From Amycolatopsis sp. 195334CR (GTDB lineage Bacteria > Actinomycetota > Actinomycetes > Mycobacteriales > Pseudonocardiaceae): DNA of 64,000 nucleotides. Below, piece after piece: positions 54,145-64,000 of this stretch (positions within the stretch are counted from its first letter, which is position 1; every line of letters begins with the position of its first letter). Position numbers and translations under genes: made by a program. The stretch covers positions 1,116,001 to 1,180,000 of the forward strand of contig NZ_JAFJMJ010000001.1 of assembly GCF_017309385.1 (NCBI RefSeq), written 5' to 3'. Below the pieces are notes generated by a model. That model was not told the origin of the DNA. It was given only the letters and a program-made list of their open reading frames with translations, and ran no database searches.

Positions 54145-55095
54145 ATGGCCACCGCCAATCCGCACCACCTGCCGCTCGAACCGGCCGCCCAGGCCTTCGC
54201 CGAAGCCACCTCGCAGCCCCCGTTCCTGTTCGACCTGGCCCCGGCCGACGGCCGCAAGGCGGTCGACGAGGTGCAGTCCGGCGAGATCGCCAAGCCGGAC
54301 GCCGAGATCGAGGACCTGACCATTCCCGGCGACGTCCGGATCCGGATCATCCGCCCCGCCGGGCTGACCGGCCCGCTCCCGGTGATCGTCTACATCCACG
54401 GCGCGGGCTGGGTTTTCGGCAACTCGCACACGCACGACCGGCTCGTCCGCGAACTGGCCACCGGCGCCGGCGCGGCCGTGGTCTTCCCCGAGTACAGCCT
54501 TTCGCCGGAGGCCAGGTACCCGGTCGCGATCGAGGAGAACTACACCGCCGCCAAGTGGGTCGCCGAGCACGGCGGTGAGCACGACCTCGACCCCACGCGG
54601 ATCGCCATCGCCGGGGACTCGGTCGGCGGCAACATGACCGCCGCGGTGACCCTGCTGGCCAAGCAGCGCGGCGGCGTCTCGTTCCGGCAGCAGGTGCTGT
54701 TCTACCCGGTGACCGACGCGAACTTCGACACCGAGTCGTACCGGCTGTTCGGTGAGGGCTACTTCCTGCGGCGGGACGGCATGCAGTGGTTCTGGGACCA
54801 GTACACGACCGATCCGGCGCAGCGCGCGGAGATCACGGCTTCGCCGCTGCGGGCCGAGGTTCCGGAGCTGGCCGGGCTGCCGCCCGCACTGGTGATCACC
54901 GCCGAGGCGGACGTGCTGCGGGATGAAGGTGAGGCGTACGCGAACAAGCTGCGCGAGGCGGGCGTCCCGGTGACCGCCGTGCGGTACCAGGGCGTGATCC
55001 ACGACTTCGTCATGTTGAACGCGCTGCGGGAAACCCCGGCCGCGGGTGCCGCCATCGCGCAGGCCGCCGCCACCCTGCGCGACGCCCTCGCCTGA
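54145..55095 (+). CDS. Alpha/beta hydrolase, HSL-family esterase
   Basis: 316 residues, hormone-sensitive-lipase-like carboxylesterase. The oxyanion motif reads HGAGW at 85-89 (HGGGW in most), the nucleophile is S159 in GDSVGG, the acid is in ADVLRDEGE and the histidine in GVIHDFVML. Cytoplasmic, no signal peptide. Probably hydrolyses a short-chain ester, perhaps the ligand or a product sensed by the divergent TetR regulator. TTAGGAGCC ribosome site upstream. Confidence 0.9.
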   Translation: MATANPHHLPLEPAAQAFAEATSQPPFLFDLAPADGRKAVDEVQSGEIAKPDAEIEDLTIPGDVRIRIIRPAGLTGPLPVIVYIHGAGWVFGNSHTHDRLVRELATGAGAAVVFPEYSLSPEARYPVAIEENYTAAKWVAEHGGEHDLDPTRIAIAGDSVGGNMTAAVTLLAKQRGGVSFRQQVLFYPVTDANFDTESYRLFGEGYFLRRDGMQWFWDQYTTDPAQRAEITASPLRAEVPELAGLPPALVITAEADVLRDEGEAYANKLREAGVPVTAVRYQGVIHDFVMLNALRETPAAGAAIAQAAATLRDALA

Positions 55096-55101
55096 CGGCG
55101 C

Positions 55102-55141
55102 GGCTCTCTCCCACCGGGCTTCAACTCGGTGGGAGAGAGCC
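55102..55141 (+). terminator. Hairpin downstream of esterase gene
   Basis: Perfect 15-bp stem, GGCTCTCTCCCACCG (55102-55116) and CGGTGGGAGAGAGCC (55127-55141), with a 10-base loop, seven bases after the stop. No T run follows, as is common for actinomycete terminators. Confidence 0.6.
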
Positions 55142-55209
55142 GTTACGGGCTGTACACGGCAGTTCCGGCTCTGGCAGGATTTTCCGGTGAGGGGGTCCTG
55201 CGAACAGTG

Positions 55210-57609
55210 ATGCCGGTTCGTCACCGGCCGGAGTTCGAACCGGCCGAGTTGCCGAAAGCGCGGATGATCCGCTGGTGGTTGTTCAGCGGAGTGGCCGCGT
55301 TGCTCGCGCTCGCCTTCCTCCTGCTCCCCTACCTGATCACCATTCCCGCGGACGCGCCGGTCGGCGCCTCCTTCACGCTGACCGTGGCCCTGTTCACCGG
55401 GCTCGTCGTCTCGCTGCTCTTCACCCTGTACGGCATCGGCCGCGCGCGGCTGGAAATCGCCGCGTACAACGCCAACGAGGTGGACATCGAGCTGTTCGAG
55501 ATCGACGGCGACTCCTCGCCCGCCGAGGTCACCGCGGTGTTCAAGAACAAGCTCAACGAGTCCCGGATGTACACGCCCGCCGTGGTTCCCGGGGTTTCGC
55601 GCTCCTACGACTTCATCCAGATCGTCGAGACCGCGGGAGAAGCGGCGACCGGCTGGTGGCGGGTGGCGTCGCGGCTGATCAAGCTCGCCCGCCCGCCGCA
55701 CGCGATCCGGATCAGCGGCCGCCTGCGCCAGACCGCGGGCGGGCAGCACCAGCTCGTGCTGGAAGTGGTGCGGCAGCCCGGTTTCGCGGCCAGTCCGCTG
55801 CTGCTCACCGACGACGACGAGCAGCGCCTGCTCGGCCGCGCGGCGAACGCGGTGGCCGCGCTGGTCATCCCCCGCAGCAAGTACTGCCGCAACCAGCAGT
55901 GGGCCCGCTGGCGCGGGGCGAAGATCCCCGGCGCGCTGTTCGACGCCTACGAGCGCGCCAACCAGTACAAGTCCGAGCGCCGCTACGACGAAGCACTCGC
56001 CGAGTACCACCGCGCGATCGAGCTGGACCCGGCCAACGTGCACATCCGCGTGGAGATCGGCAACCTCCAGGAACGCCTCGACCTGCACCTCGCCGCCCTG
56101 GTCACCTACGACGACGTGGTGACCCTGTGCGAGAACCGGAAGTACGGGCCGTCCACCCCGGAGGCCGCCGCGCTGCTGCTCGCCCGCTACCGCCGTGCCC
56201 TGGTGCTGGGCCGCGGTGACTGGCTCGCGCACGACTGGTGGCTCGCCGACCCCAAGACCCGGATCCGGCAGACCCGCCTGCGCGAGTCGATCCGCCTGCG
56301 GTTCGACCGCTACCGCTCGACCGTGCCCGCACCCGCCGGTCTGCTCGCCGACCCCGACGGCGCCGCCAACGAGGAGAAGGCCGCGCAGCTGCGCGCGTAC
56401 CTCTGCGAAGTCGCCCAGTACGAACTGGAACGGCTGATCGCCGAGCAGCGGCCGAAGCACCTGCGGGAACTGCTGTCGGACAACTGCCTCCGCCTCGGCC
56501 TGCTCGCGGTGTACCTGCGCCGCCTGATGGCCAATGCCGAGATGGGCTCACCGCTGAAGGGTTATTCGGCGGTGAAAGGCGTTGCGGTGAGCGGGTTCGA
56601 GAAGCTGGCGACGGACACCTCGTGGCCGCCGTCGGTCGACGCGCTGATGGACGTGGTCGCCGAGCAGCTCACCCCGCGCGGCCCGTCCTCGATCTGGCAC
56701 GAGCACTACAACGCCGCCTGCGTGTACGCGGTGGCCCTGCTGCCCTCCGGCATGCGCGGCGAACCCAGCGCCACCAAGGAAACCGTGCGCGTGCTCGCCG
56801 CCGACGAGAAGAAAACCCTGATCACCAAAGCGATCGCGCAGCTGGACAACGCGGCGGCCTCGCGGCATTCCGGTTATCTGGCGCAACGGCGGCCGTGGGT
56901 GATGTCGGAGGACCCGGACCTGTCCACCCTCCGCAGCCAGCCGGAGTTCCGCGCCTTCGAGATGATCACCTACTCCCCCGACCGCCCGACCCCGCTGCGC
57001 CCGCGCCGGGTGCACGCCTGGGAGCTGGCCACCTACACCTCGAACCTGGTGCGGCACATCGCTTCGTGCCTGACGCACGCGTGGCGGCGGCACACCCCGC
57101 AGCCACGGGCCCTCGTCGACGAGTCGGCCGCGGAAACCTGGCACCGCGCGGAGAACGAGGCGTGGGAGACGGTTTCCCAGCTGGCGTCGGGGAACCAGGA
57201 GTGGCAGACGCGCTACCAGGCGATCAAGGCACTGCAGCGCTGGTCGCGTGCCTCCGGGTACGCCTGCGACGACCTCCGCTTCCCGGCCTACTCCGAGCCC
57301 GAGCTGTTCACCAGGGCGGCCGCGCTCACCGACGACCCGGACCTCCGCAAGGAGTGGCAGCTCCCGCAGGGCGAGGAGACCATCAACAAGGAGACCGAGC
57401 TCTACCTGCAACGCTGCACGGACCGGCTGGTGGTGTTGTCGCACCTGCTGCGCACGCCCGGTGACCGCGCACTGGTCCCGCGCACCCGCAGGGAGTTCCA
57501 GCAGGTCGCCGAGGCCTGGGCCGCGCTGGCCGACTGGTTCGCCGACGGCGACTCGCTCAGCCCGGTGTCCACCCGCCAGGCCCGCTTCGAACGCGCGTTC
57601 CGCCGGTAG
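55210..57609 (+). CDS. Large membrane-anchored TPR protein, function unknown
   Basis: 799 residues. Two membrane helices near residues 19-43 (WWLFSGVAALLALAFLLLPY) and 51-75 (FTLTVALFTGLVVSLLFTLY) are followed by a long soluble part. A TPR unit is readable at about 255-300 (YKSERRYDEALAEYHRAIEL, DPANVHIRVEIGNLQERLDL); the rest is predicted helical with YNAACVYAVALL further on. No catalytic motif seen. Probably a cytoplasmic scaffold tethered to the membrane. ATG 55210 is directly preceded by an in-frame GTG. I do not recognise the family. Confidence 0.75.
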   Translation: MPVRHRPEFEPAELPKARMIRWWLFSGVAALLALAFLLLPYLITIPADAPVGASFTLTVALFTGLVVSLLFTLYGIGRARLEIAAYNANEVDIELFEIDGDSSPAEVTAVFKNKLNESRMYTPAVVPGVSRSYDFIQIVETAGEAATGWWRVASRLIKLARPPHAIRISGRLRQTAGGQHQLVLEVVRQPGFAASPLLLTDDDEQRLLGRAANAVAALVIPRSKYCRNQQWARWRGAKIPGALFDAYERANQYKSERRYDEALAEYHRAIELDPANVHIRVEIGNLQERLDLHLAALVTYDDVVTLCENRKYGPSTPEAAALLLARYRRALVLGRGDWLAHDWWLADPKTRIRQTRLRESIRLRFDRYRSTVPAPAGLLADPDGAANEEKAAQLRAYLCEVAQYELERLIAEQRPKHLRELLSDNCLRLGLLAVYLRRLMANAEMGSPLKGYSAVKGVAVSGFEKLATDTSWPPSVDALMDVVAEQLTPRGPSSIWHEHYNAACVYAVALLPSGMRGEPSATKETVRVLAADEKKTLITKAIAQLDNAAASRHSGYLAQRRPWVMSEDPDLSTLRSQPEFRAFEMITYSPDRPTPLRPRRVHAWELATYTSNLVRHIASCLTHAWRRHTPQPRALVDESAAETWHRAENEAWETVSQLASGNQEWQTRYQAIKALQRWSRASGYACDDLRFPAYSEPELFTRAAALTDDPDLRKEWQLPQGEETINKETELYLQRCTDRLVVLSHLLRTPGDRALVPRTRREFQQVAEAWAALADWFADGDSLSPVSTRQARFERAFRR

Positions 57610-57679
57610 GGACAACCCCACCCCGAATCCTGGTGGCAACTGCCTGTAACCGCGTGATCGCGGACAATACGGTCGAAGC

Positions 57680-58819
57680 ATGCGAGGAAAACGAGCCACC
57701 ACCGCCACCGTCATCGCCGCGCTCACCACGGCCACCGTCGCCCCGGCACTGGCCGTCACCCCGGGTTACGACGGCGCCGCGCTGCAGCGTGACCTCGACG
57801 CCATTCGCGCGGCCGGGATCGTCGGCGTGCAGGCACACGCCGACACCGGGGCGCGACGGCTGACCGCGCGTTCCGGCACCGCGGAGGCCGGTACCTCGAT
57901 ACCCGTGCCCCGCGGGGGCTCGTTCCGGATGGGCAGTTCCACCAAGACCTTCGTCGCGGTGGTGGTGCTGCAGCTGGTCGGCGAGGGCAAGCTCGCGCTG
58001 GAGGACAAGGTCGCCGGGTTGTTGCCGGGGGTGGTGACCAGCCCTGCCGGAGACCAGATCACCGTGCGGCACCTGCTCCAGCAGACCAGCGGCCTGCACG
58101 ACTTCGTGGCCGACCTCCCGGCGCGCGACCAGGCCGCCTTCCTCGAGCGTCGCTTCGACCACGTGCCCGCCGCGCAGTTCGTCGCCGACGCCATGAGCAA
58201 GCCGCCGGAGTTCGCGCCGGGGACCGGCTGGGCCTACTCGAACACGAACTACCTGCTGGCCGGGATGCTGGTCGAGCGGTTGACCGGGAACTCGTGGGCC
58301 GACGAGGTCCGGTCGCGGATCCTGGACCCGCTGGAGCTGAACGACACCTACGCGCCCGGTGAGGCGACCGGGCTGGCCGCCCCGCACGCGAAGGGCTACA
58401 CCCGCTGGCCGGGCACTCCCGAACCGGTCGAGACCACCGAACTGTCCCCGACCTGGGGTGACGCCTCCGGTGGACTGGTCTCGACCACGGCCGACATGAC
58501 CCGCTTCTGGCAGGCGCTGCTCGGCGGGGAGCTGCTGGCGCCGGCCGAGTTCGCCGAGATGCGCAAGACCGTGCCCGCGACGGGCTGGCAGAAGAACAAC
58601 CCCGGCAGCGCGTACGGGCTCGGCATCGCCAGCCTGCCGCTGAGCTGCGGTGAAGTGGCGTGGTCGCACAACGGCGACGTCATGGGCTTCCAAACCCGCA
58701 ACGGCTTCAGCGACGACGGCAGCCGGGGCGTGGTGGTGTCCCTGTCCACCCAGGACTTCGGCACCAGCCCGGCGCGGGACGTGGTCAAGCGCGTGGTCGA
58801 CGAGGTCGTTTGTGAGTAG
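57680..58819 (+). CDS. Secreted serine hydrolase, beta-lactamase/DD-peptidase family
   Basis: 379 residues. A Sec signal (RATTATVIAALTTATVAPALA) precedes a class C beta-lactamase/D-Ala-D-Ala carboxypeptidase fold (peptidase S12). Active-site motifs: SSTK with S86 and K89, YSN at 186-188, and HNG at 330-332 in place of KTG. Two cysteines near the end (LSCGE and terminal VVCE) may pair. Likely a peptidoglycan carboxypeptidase or an esterase of that fold; substrate not readable. Confidence 0.9.
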   Translation: MRGKRATTATVIAALTTATVAPALAVTPGYDGAALQRDLDAIRAAGIVGVQAHADTGARRLTARSGTAEAGTSIPVPRGGSFRMGSSTKTFVAVVVLQLVGEGKLALEDKVAGLLPGVVTSPAGDQITVRHLLQQTSGLHDFVADLPARDQAAFLERRFDHVPAAQFVADAMSKPPEFAPGTGWAYSNTNYLLAGMLVERLTGNSWADEVRSRILDPLELNDTYAPGEATGLAAPHAKGYTRWPGTPEPVETTELSPTWGDASGGLVSTTADMTRFWQALLGGELLAPAEFAEMRKTVPATGWQKNNPGSAYGLGIASLPLSCGEVAWSHNGDVMGFQTRNGFSDDGSRGVVVSLSTQDFGTSPARDVVKRVVDEVVCE

Positions 58820-58846
58820 GCGTATGGCCGGTTGCAGATCGGCGGG

Positions 58847-58858
58847 AGTTGATCAACT
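58847..58858. promoter_or_regulatory. 12-bp palindrome before IclR gene
   Basis: AGTTGATCAACT is perfectly palindromic, 8 bp upstream of the IclR ATG. IclR proteins often bind such short palindromes to regulate themselves. Confidence 0.45.
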
Positions 58859-58866
58859 ATGGGCCC

Positions 58867-59613
58867 ATGACCGCCAAGCGGACACCGGGGGCCAGCAGTT
58901 CCCGCAAGGTGCTGCAGTTGTTGCTGGCGTTCTCCGAACGGCGGCCCGAGGCCACCGTGGCCGAACTCGCCGCGCTGGCCGGTACGCCGATCGCCACCAC
59001 CTACCGCTACGTGGCCCTGCTCAAGGAACTGCACCTGCTCGAAGAGGGCCGGGCGGGCTACTACCACGTCACCTCCCAGGTGATGCCGCTCGCGCGGGCC
59101 GCGCAGGTGGCGAACGACCTGGCCAGGCTGGCCCGCCCGGTGATGGAGGAGGCGGCCCGCGAACTCCGCGAGACGGTCCTGCTGTTCCAGCAGTTCGGCG
59201 ACGCGGCGGTCTGCACGGAGCGGGTCGAATGCGACCAGGCCATGCGGTTCACCTTCCAGCCCGGTCATTCGGTGCCGCTCGGGGTCAGTTCCTCGGGCAA
59301 GATGCTGCTGGCCAGCCTTGCCGAGCCGGAACGCAGCCGACGGCTCTCCGCCGTGGTCGCGCGCCGCGGCAGCAGCCTGCGCGACGAGCTCAAGCGCGCC
59401 GAACTCAACCGGTACGCGGTCAGCTGGGGTGAGGTCGACGAAGGAGTCTGGTCCTGCGCGGTGCCGGTACGCGTGCCGGGGCAGCGGCCGACCGTGCTGA
59501 CCGTGGCCGGCCCGGCCGCCCGCATCGGCGACGAGGGCAAGCGCACCGCGATCACCGTGCTCCAGGCACACGCGCAACGCATCCAGGACGCGTTCACCCA
59601 GTTCGTGCTGTAA
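58867..59613 (+). CDS. IclR family transcriptional regulator
   Basis: 248 residues. Winged HTH at the N-terminus (ATVAELAALAGTPIATTYRY), then the IclR effector-binding domain (LARLARPVMEEAARELRETV, GHSVPLGVSSSGKMLLASL). ATG 58867 is chosen; an in-frame TTG at 58849 lies inside the palindrome. Effector and targets unknown; the minus-strand CoA-transferase/aldehyde dehydrogenase genes nearby are plausible but unproven targets. Confidence 0.9.
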   Translation: MTAKRTPGASSSRKVLQLLLAFSERRPEATVAELAALAGTPIATTYRYVALLKELHLLEEGRAGYYHVTSQVMPLARAAQVANDLARLARPVMEEAARELRETVLLFQQFGDAAVCTERVECDQAMRFTFQPGHSVPLGVSSSGKMLLASLAEPERSRRLSAVVARRGSSLRDELKRAELNRYAVSWGEVDEGVWSCAVPVRVPGQRPTVLTVAGPAARIGDEGKRTAITVLQAHAQRIQDAFTQFVL

Positions 59614-59734
59614 CGCCGGAACGTTCCCTGGCGGTACTCAGTTCCGTGGCTCTTGTCATGGGCGACACGACGGAACCGGTGACTCGGCCAGACGTCGTAT
59701 CCAGTATCCAGTGCGGAGGGACCGAGGAGTGCCG

Positions 59735-60016
59735 ATGACAACGAGTGTGCTGGGGCAGGCCGCCGCGATGATGGACGACGCGGCGGAGACGAGCCGGTTC
59801 GCGGCCGGGGTGGTCGAGCTGGGCCGGGAGGAGCCGGACCCGATGACCGGTGGGGCGCCGTTCGGCTTCTCCCCGCAGGCGAGGCGGCTCGCGGAACTGT
59901 GGAACTCCGCGCTGCGCACCCGCGCCGCCGGGATGCGCGCGCTGGCCGATTCCACCGAGCGGGAGGCAGACGAGCTGCGCGACGCCGCCGACGGCCGCGT
60001 GCTCCGCTACGCCTGA
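59735..60016 (+). CDS. Small helical protein, unknown function
   Basis: 93 residues, MTTSVLGQAAAMMDDAAETS, mostly alpha-helical and Ala/Glu/Arg-rich with a short Gly/Pro break (DPMTGGAPFGFSP) in the middle, so a helical hairpin is likely. The size and shape recall WXG100 or PE-type secreted helical-hairpin proteins, but there is no WxG and no C-terminal YxxxD/E motif. GAGGAG lies 6 bases upstream. It is followed 16 bp on by another helical protein gene, suggesting an operon. Confidence 0.6.
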   Translation: MTTSVLGQAAAMMDDAAETSRFAAGVVELGREEPDPMTGGAPFGFSPQARRLAELWNSALRTRAAGMRALADSTEREADELRDAADGRVLRYA

Positions 60017-60032
60017 GCAAAGGAACTCCCCG

Positions 60033-60557
60033 ATGGTCTTCATGCACCCCGACCTGCGGACCGCGGCCGGCCACCTGGTCCGGCTGCGGGCGGCGGCCGA
60101 GTTGCTGCACGCGCCCGACCCGCTGGACGCGCTGCGGTACACCGACTGCGCGCCCGCCGCCCTGCGCGGCATGGTCGAGCGGGCGCGGACGGCGCAGAAA
60201 CCGTTGGCGGACGCCCACATCGAGTACAGCGACGCCCGGATCCGGGCCCAGTTCGGCGATCGCGGCAGCGAGCTGGCGGTGGCCTACCGCGACGAGCGGG
60301 AGGCCACCGAACGGACCGTGCTGGCCGGGTTGCGCGTTGCCGACCAGCTCGACCTGCTGGCCCGCTCGGCCGCCCGGCACGCGGTGGAGATCGCCACCGC
60401 GGCGGACCCGGCGTGCGTGCTGGTGCTCGACGGCGACCTCACCCCGGAACCGGCCGAGGCGGTGCACGACGCGTGCGCCGCGATCGTGCGCTCGGTCGAA
60501 CAGCACCTGGCCGCGATCGACGCGCTGGCGTCCGAAATGGACGGTCTCAGCGGGTGA
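60033..60557 (+). CDS. Helical protein, unknown function
   Basis: 174 residues, MVFMHPDLRTAAGHLVRLRA, predicted all-helical with heptad-like Ala/Leu/Arg stretches (AYRDEREATERTVLAGLRVA, VHDACAAIVRSVEQHLAAID). No signal, membrane span or catalytic motif. AAGGAAC ribosome site. Sixteen bp after the small helical gene; the two could be a pair of interacting helical proteins. Its 3' end overlaps the convergent CoA-transferase gene by 11 bp. Confidence 0.65.
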   Translation: MVFMHPDLRTAAGHLVRLRAAAELLHAPDPLDALRYTDCAPAALRGMVERARTAQKPLADAHIEYSDARIRAQFGDRGSELAVAYRDEREATERTVLAGLRVADQLDLLARSAARHAVEIATAADPACVLVLDGDLTPEPAEAVHDACAAIVRSVEQHLAAIDALASEMDGLSG

Positions 60558-61709
60558 ACTCGGCGATCTCTTCGGCGCTGTAGCCCAGTTCCGCCAGCAC
60601 CTCGGCGGTGTGCTGCCCCAGCGTGGGCGGTGCGGAACTGGGCCGCGCCGGGGTTTCCGACGCCTTCACCGGGAATCCCGTGCCGTAGTAGGTCCCGACC
60701 GACGGGTGCGGCAGCCGGACGATCTGCTCGCGTTCCTCCGCCCACGGGTCCTCGTACACCTCGTCGATGGTGCTGATCGGACCGGCCGGGATCGAGGCCT
60801 CGTCGAACTTCTTCAGCCATTCCGCGCTCGGCCGCGTGCGCATCACCGCGAAGACGCGCTCGTTCAGCTCGTCCCGGTGTTCGGCCCGCAGCGCGTTCGT
60901 GGCGAACCGCGGGTCGTCGGGCAAGCCCAGCAGTTCCCGGAAGGCGCGCCACAGCTTTTCGCTGCCCACCGCGACGTTCAGCCAGCCGTCGGCGGTCGGA
61001 TAGGCCTGGTACGGCACGATGCTCGGATGCGCCGAGCCCATCCGCTCCGGGCGCTTGGCGTCGTAGAAGTACGCGCCCGCCGCGTAGCTGTGCCACGCCA
61101 GTTGAGCGTCCATAAGGGACACGTCGAGGTACTGCCCGCGACCGGTGGAATGCCGCGCCTGCAACGCCATCAGCACCCCGATGATGGCCCACGTGCCCGC
61201 GTTCAGGTCGGCCACCGGCAGGCCGACCTTCGCCGGCGGGCCGTCGGGCTCGCCGGTCAGGCCCATCACCCCGCCCATGCCCTGGGCGATCAGGTCGTAC
61301 CCCGGCCGGTCGCGGTACGGGCCGGTCTGCCCGAACCCGGTGATGGACACGTGGATCAGCCGGGGGTTCAGCTCCGAAAGCTGCTCGTAGCCGAGCCCCC
61401 AGCGCTCCAGCGTGCCCGGGCGGAAGTTCTCCACCAGCACGTCCGCCCGCGCCACCAGCCGCCGGACGGCCTCCTGGCCGCGCTCGCTCTTCAGGTCGAG
61501 CACGATGCCGCGCTTGTTCCGGTTCGCGGCGAGGAAGTAGACGGCCTCGTCACCGACGAAGGGCGGACCCCAGTTCCGGGTGTCGTCCCCGTGTCCCGGT
61601 GGTTCGACCTTGATCACCTCGGCCCCCATCTCGCCGAGGTACTGCGTGCAGTACGGCCCGGCGAGGATGCGGGACAGGTCGATCACGCGGAGGCCGTCCA
61701 GCGGTCGCA

Positions 61710-61710
<1 letters not shown>
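60547..61710 (-). CDS. CaiB/BaiF-family CoA-transferase
   Basis: 387 residues, class III CoA-transferase moving CoA between carboxylic acids. Family landmarks: LDGLRVIDLSRILAGPYCTQ, EVIKVEPPGHGDDTRNWGPP, RGIVLDLKSERG, ENFRPGTLERWGLGYE, and the catalytic aspartate in VSLMDAQLAW. TGATG overlap with the aldehyde dehydrogenase, so the two are co-translated and probably sequential in one catabolic route, with the acid from the dehydrogenase activated by CoA. Confidence 0.93.
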
Positions 61711-63122
<1,412 letters not shown>

Positions 63123-63178
63123 CGAGCGAACTCCCTTGTTGGTCCGAAGCCTGCCCCGACCTTAGGCGCTTTCTTTCA

Positions 63179-63197
63179 CAAGCGGCGGAGCCGCTTG
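63179..63197 (-). terminator. Short hairpin after cyclodeaminase gene
   Basis: CAAGCGGC (63179-63186) and GCCGCTTG (63190-63197) with a GGA loop, about 165 bp after the ornithine cyclodeaminase-like stop and 57 bp before the aldehyde dehydrogenase start. No T run on the minus side, so its role as a terminator is uncertain. Nothing else recognisable in 63123-63362. Confidence 0.4.
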
Positions 63198-63362
63198 CGG
63201 TGGGCCGTCAGCCCGCGCTCTGCTGCCGAATTCTCAGGCGTCTTCTCGCGAGGACAGCTTCACCGTGGTGAATCGGCATTCATGAGGTGGAGATCCCGGA
63301 GCGAGAAGACGACTGAGGTTCCGCCACCCGCACCGCCACGCAAACCACGGTCAAACCGCACC

Positions 63363-64000
63363 CTAACCCCGGGCTCGTTCGATGACGGCCCAGGCGGCTG
63401 CGGCGTCCTGGACACCGACGCCCGTGCTGTTGTAATAGACCAGATCATCCGGCGACCGCCGTCCCTTCGCGGTGCCGACGAGCACCTCCCCGAGTTCCTG
63501 GAGTTCCGGCTCGCCCAGTGGCGCGTCCACGATCGGCCCCGCGTGCGAGAGCGCGGTCTCGCGGTGGTCGACCACCACCGCCGCGGCCGCTTCCACCACG
63601 TCCCGCCCGAGTTCCCGCCGGTGCGGTTCGAAGGACCCGACGCTGATCACCGTGCACCCGGTCGCCAGCCACTCCCGCCGGATCACCGGTTCGGTGCTGA
63701 CCGTGCACAACGCGACGATCCCGGCCCCGCGCACGGCGCTCTCCGCGTCGTCCGTGGCGACCACCCGCAGGCCCAGCTCCCTGGACAGCTCGCGGGCGGC
63801 CGTAGTCCGGTGTTCCTCGCTGGGGCTGTGGATCCGGACCGTCTCCAGTGGACGGACAGCGGCGATCGCGCGGACGTGCGCCACGCCCTGCACCCCGCTG
63901 CCCAGCACGGCCAGCTCGGTGACGTCCGGGTTCGCCAGCGCGTCGGCGGCCACCGCGCTGGCCGCCGAGGTGCGGATGGTGGTCACCGCCGCACCGTCCA
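63363..64000 (-). CDS. Ornithine cyclodeaminase/mu-crystallin family protein, N-terminus outside window
   Basis: About 212 C-terminal residues are visible; the family is about 300-330, so roughly 100 N-terminal residues are missing to the right. The open frame runs to the window edge (DGAAVTTIRTSAASAVAADA), the typical family segment before the Rossmann motif VLGSGVQGVAHVRAI. VISVGSFEPHRRELGRDVV and DLVYYNSTGVGVQDAAAAWA follow. NAD(P)-dependent deaminase or imine reductase of amino acids; exact substrate unknown. Confidence 0.9.
   Translation of the reverse strand, partial: DGAAVTTIRTSAASAVAADALANPDVTELAVLGSGVQGVAHVRAIAAVRPLETVRIHSPSEEHRTTAARELSRELGLRVVATDDAESAVRGAGIVALCTVSTEPVIRREWLATGCTVISVGSFEPHRRELGRDVVEAAAAVVVDHRETALSHAGPIVDAPLGEPELQELGEVLVGTAKGRRSPDDLVYYNSTGVGVQDAAAAWAVIERARG

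Noticed and set aside
55210..57609. Whether the TPR protein is part of a defence island with BREX
   Set aside because: It is 25 kb away with unrelated housekeeping and sugar genes between, and no link is visible.

Overview
The window is chromosomal DNA from a high-GC actinomycete. Gene content points to the Pseudonocardiaceae and most likely to Amycolatopsis or a close relative: an argS-lysA-hom operon, an AftB-like arabinofuranosyltransferase, an ECF42-type sigma factor with a DGPF/YCII partner, many GTG starts and pervasive 1-4 base stop/start overlaps. The genus is inferred from style and content, not proven.

Layout. 1-4357 (minus): argS, lysA and hom (hom is cut by the left edge), an amino-acid and translation operon. 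4431-6857 (plus): two tandem DUF3105 membrane proteins and a DUF305 protein. 6850-11530 (minus): an IlvD/Edd-family dehydratase, an ECF42-like sigma factor, its DGPF/YCII partner, a B3/B4-domain protein and a LysE exporter. 11531-11903: a gene-poor spacer with a 26-bp tandem repeat and a probable GH43 remnant.

11904-29823 (plus) is the main feature: a complete, apparently intact type 2 BREX (Pgl) phage-defence operon in the order pglW, pglX, pglY, pglZ, brxD, brxHI. It ends about 230 bp from a tRNA-Arg(CCG) gene. pglX carries a run of seven G in frame, a candidate phase-variation switch, and its presumed target-recognition region is visibly less GC-rich than the rest. PglW joins a NERD nuclease-like domain, a degenerate kinase, a second kinase and a C-terminal part that resembles RNA-polymerase-type DNA-binding folds.

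30332-31249 is a metal-cation exporter (CDF) with a readable promoter and possible metal-regulator sites. 31253-38301 (minus) is an operon of a secreted GH2 glycosidase plus an ABC importer matching E. coli YtfQ/YtfR/YtfT/YjfF, which suggests release and uptake of galactofuranose or a similar sugar. 38611-48097 (minus) is an L-rhamnose region: an ABC importer of RhaT/P/Q/S type, L-rhamnose isomerase, a 67-residue LuxR-type HTH protein and a Tat-exported GH78 alpha-L-rhamnosidase. The two sugar loci lie back to back.

48158-64000 holds a double-length Lrp/AsnC regulator and an NAD(P)-binding protein, a proline iminopeptidase with a divergent MarR regulator, an AftB-like transferase, a TetR regulator with a divergent esterase sharing palindromic operators, a large membrane-anchored TPR protein, a secreted serine hydrolase, an IclR regulator, two small helical proteins of unknown function, a CoA-transferase/aldehyde dehydrogenase pair, and an ornithine cyclodeaminase-family gene cut by the right edge.
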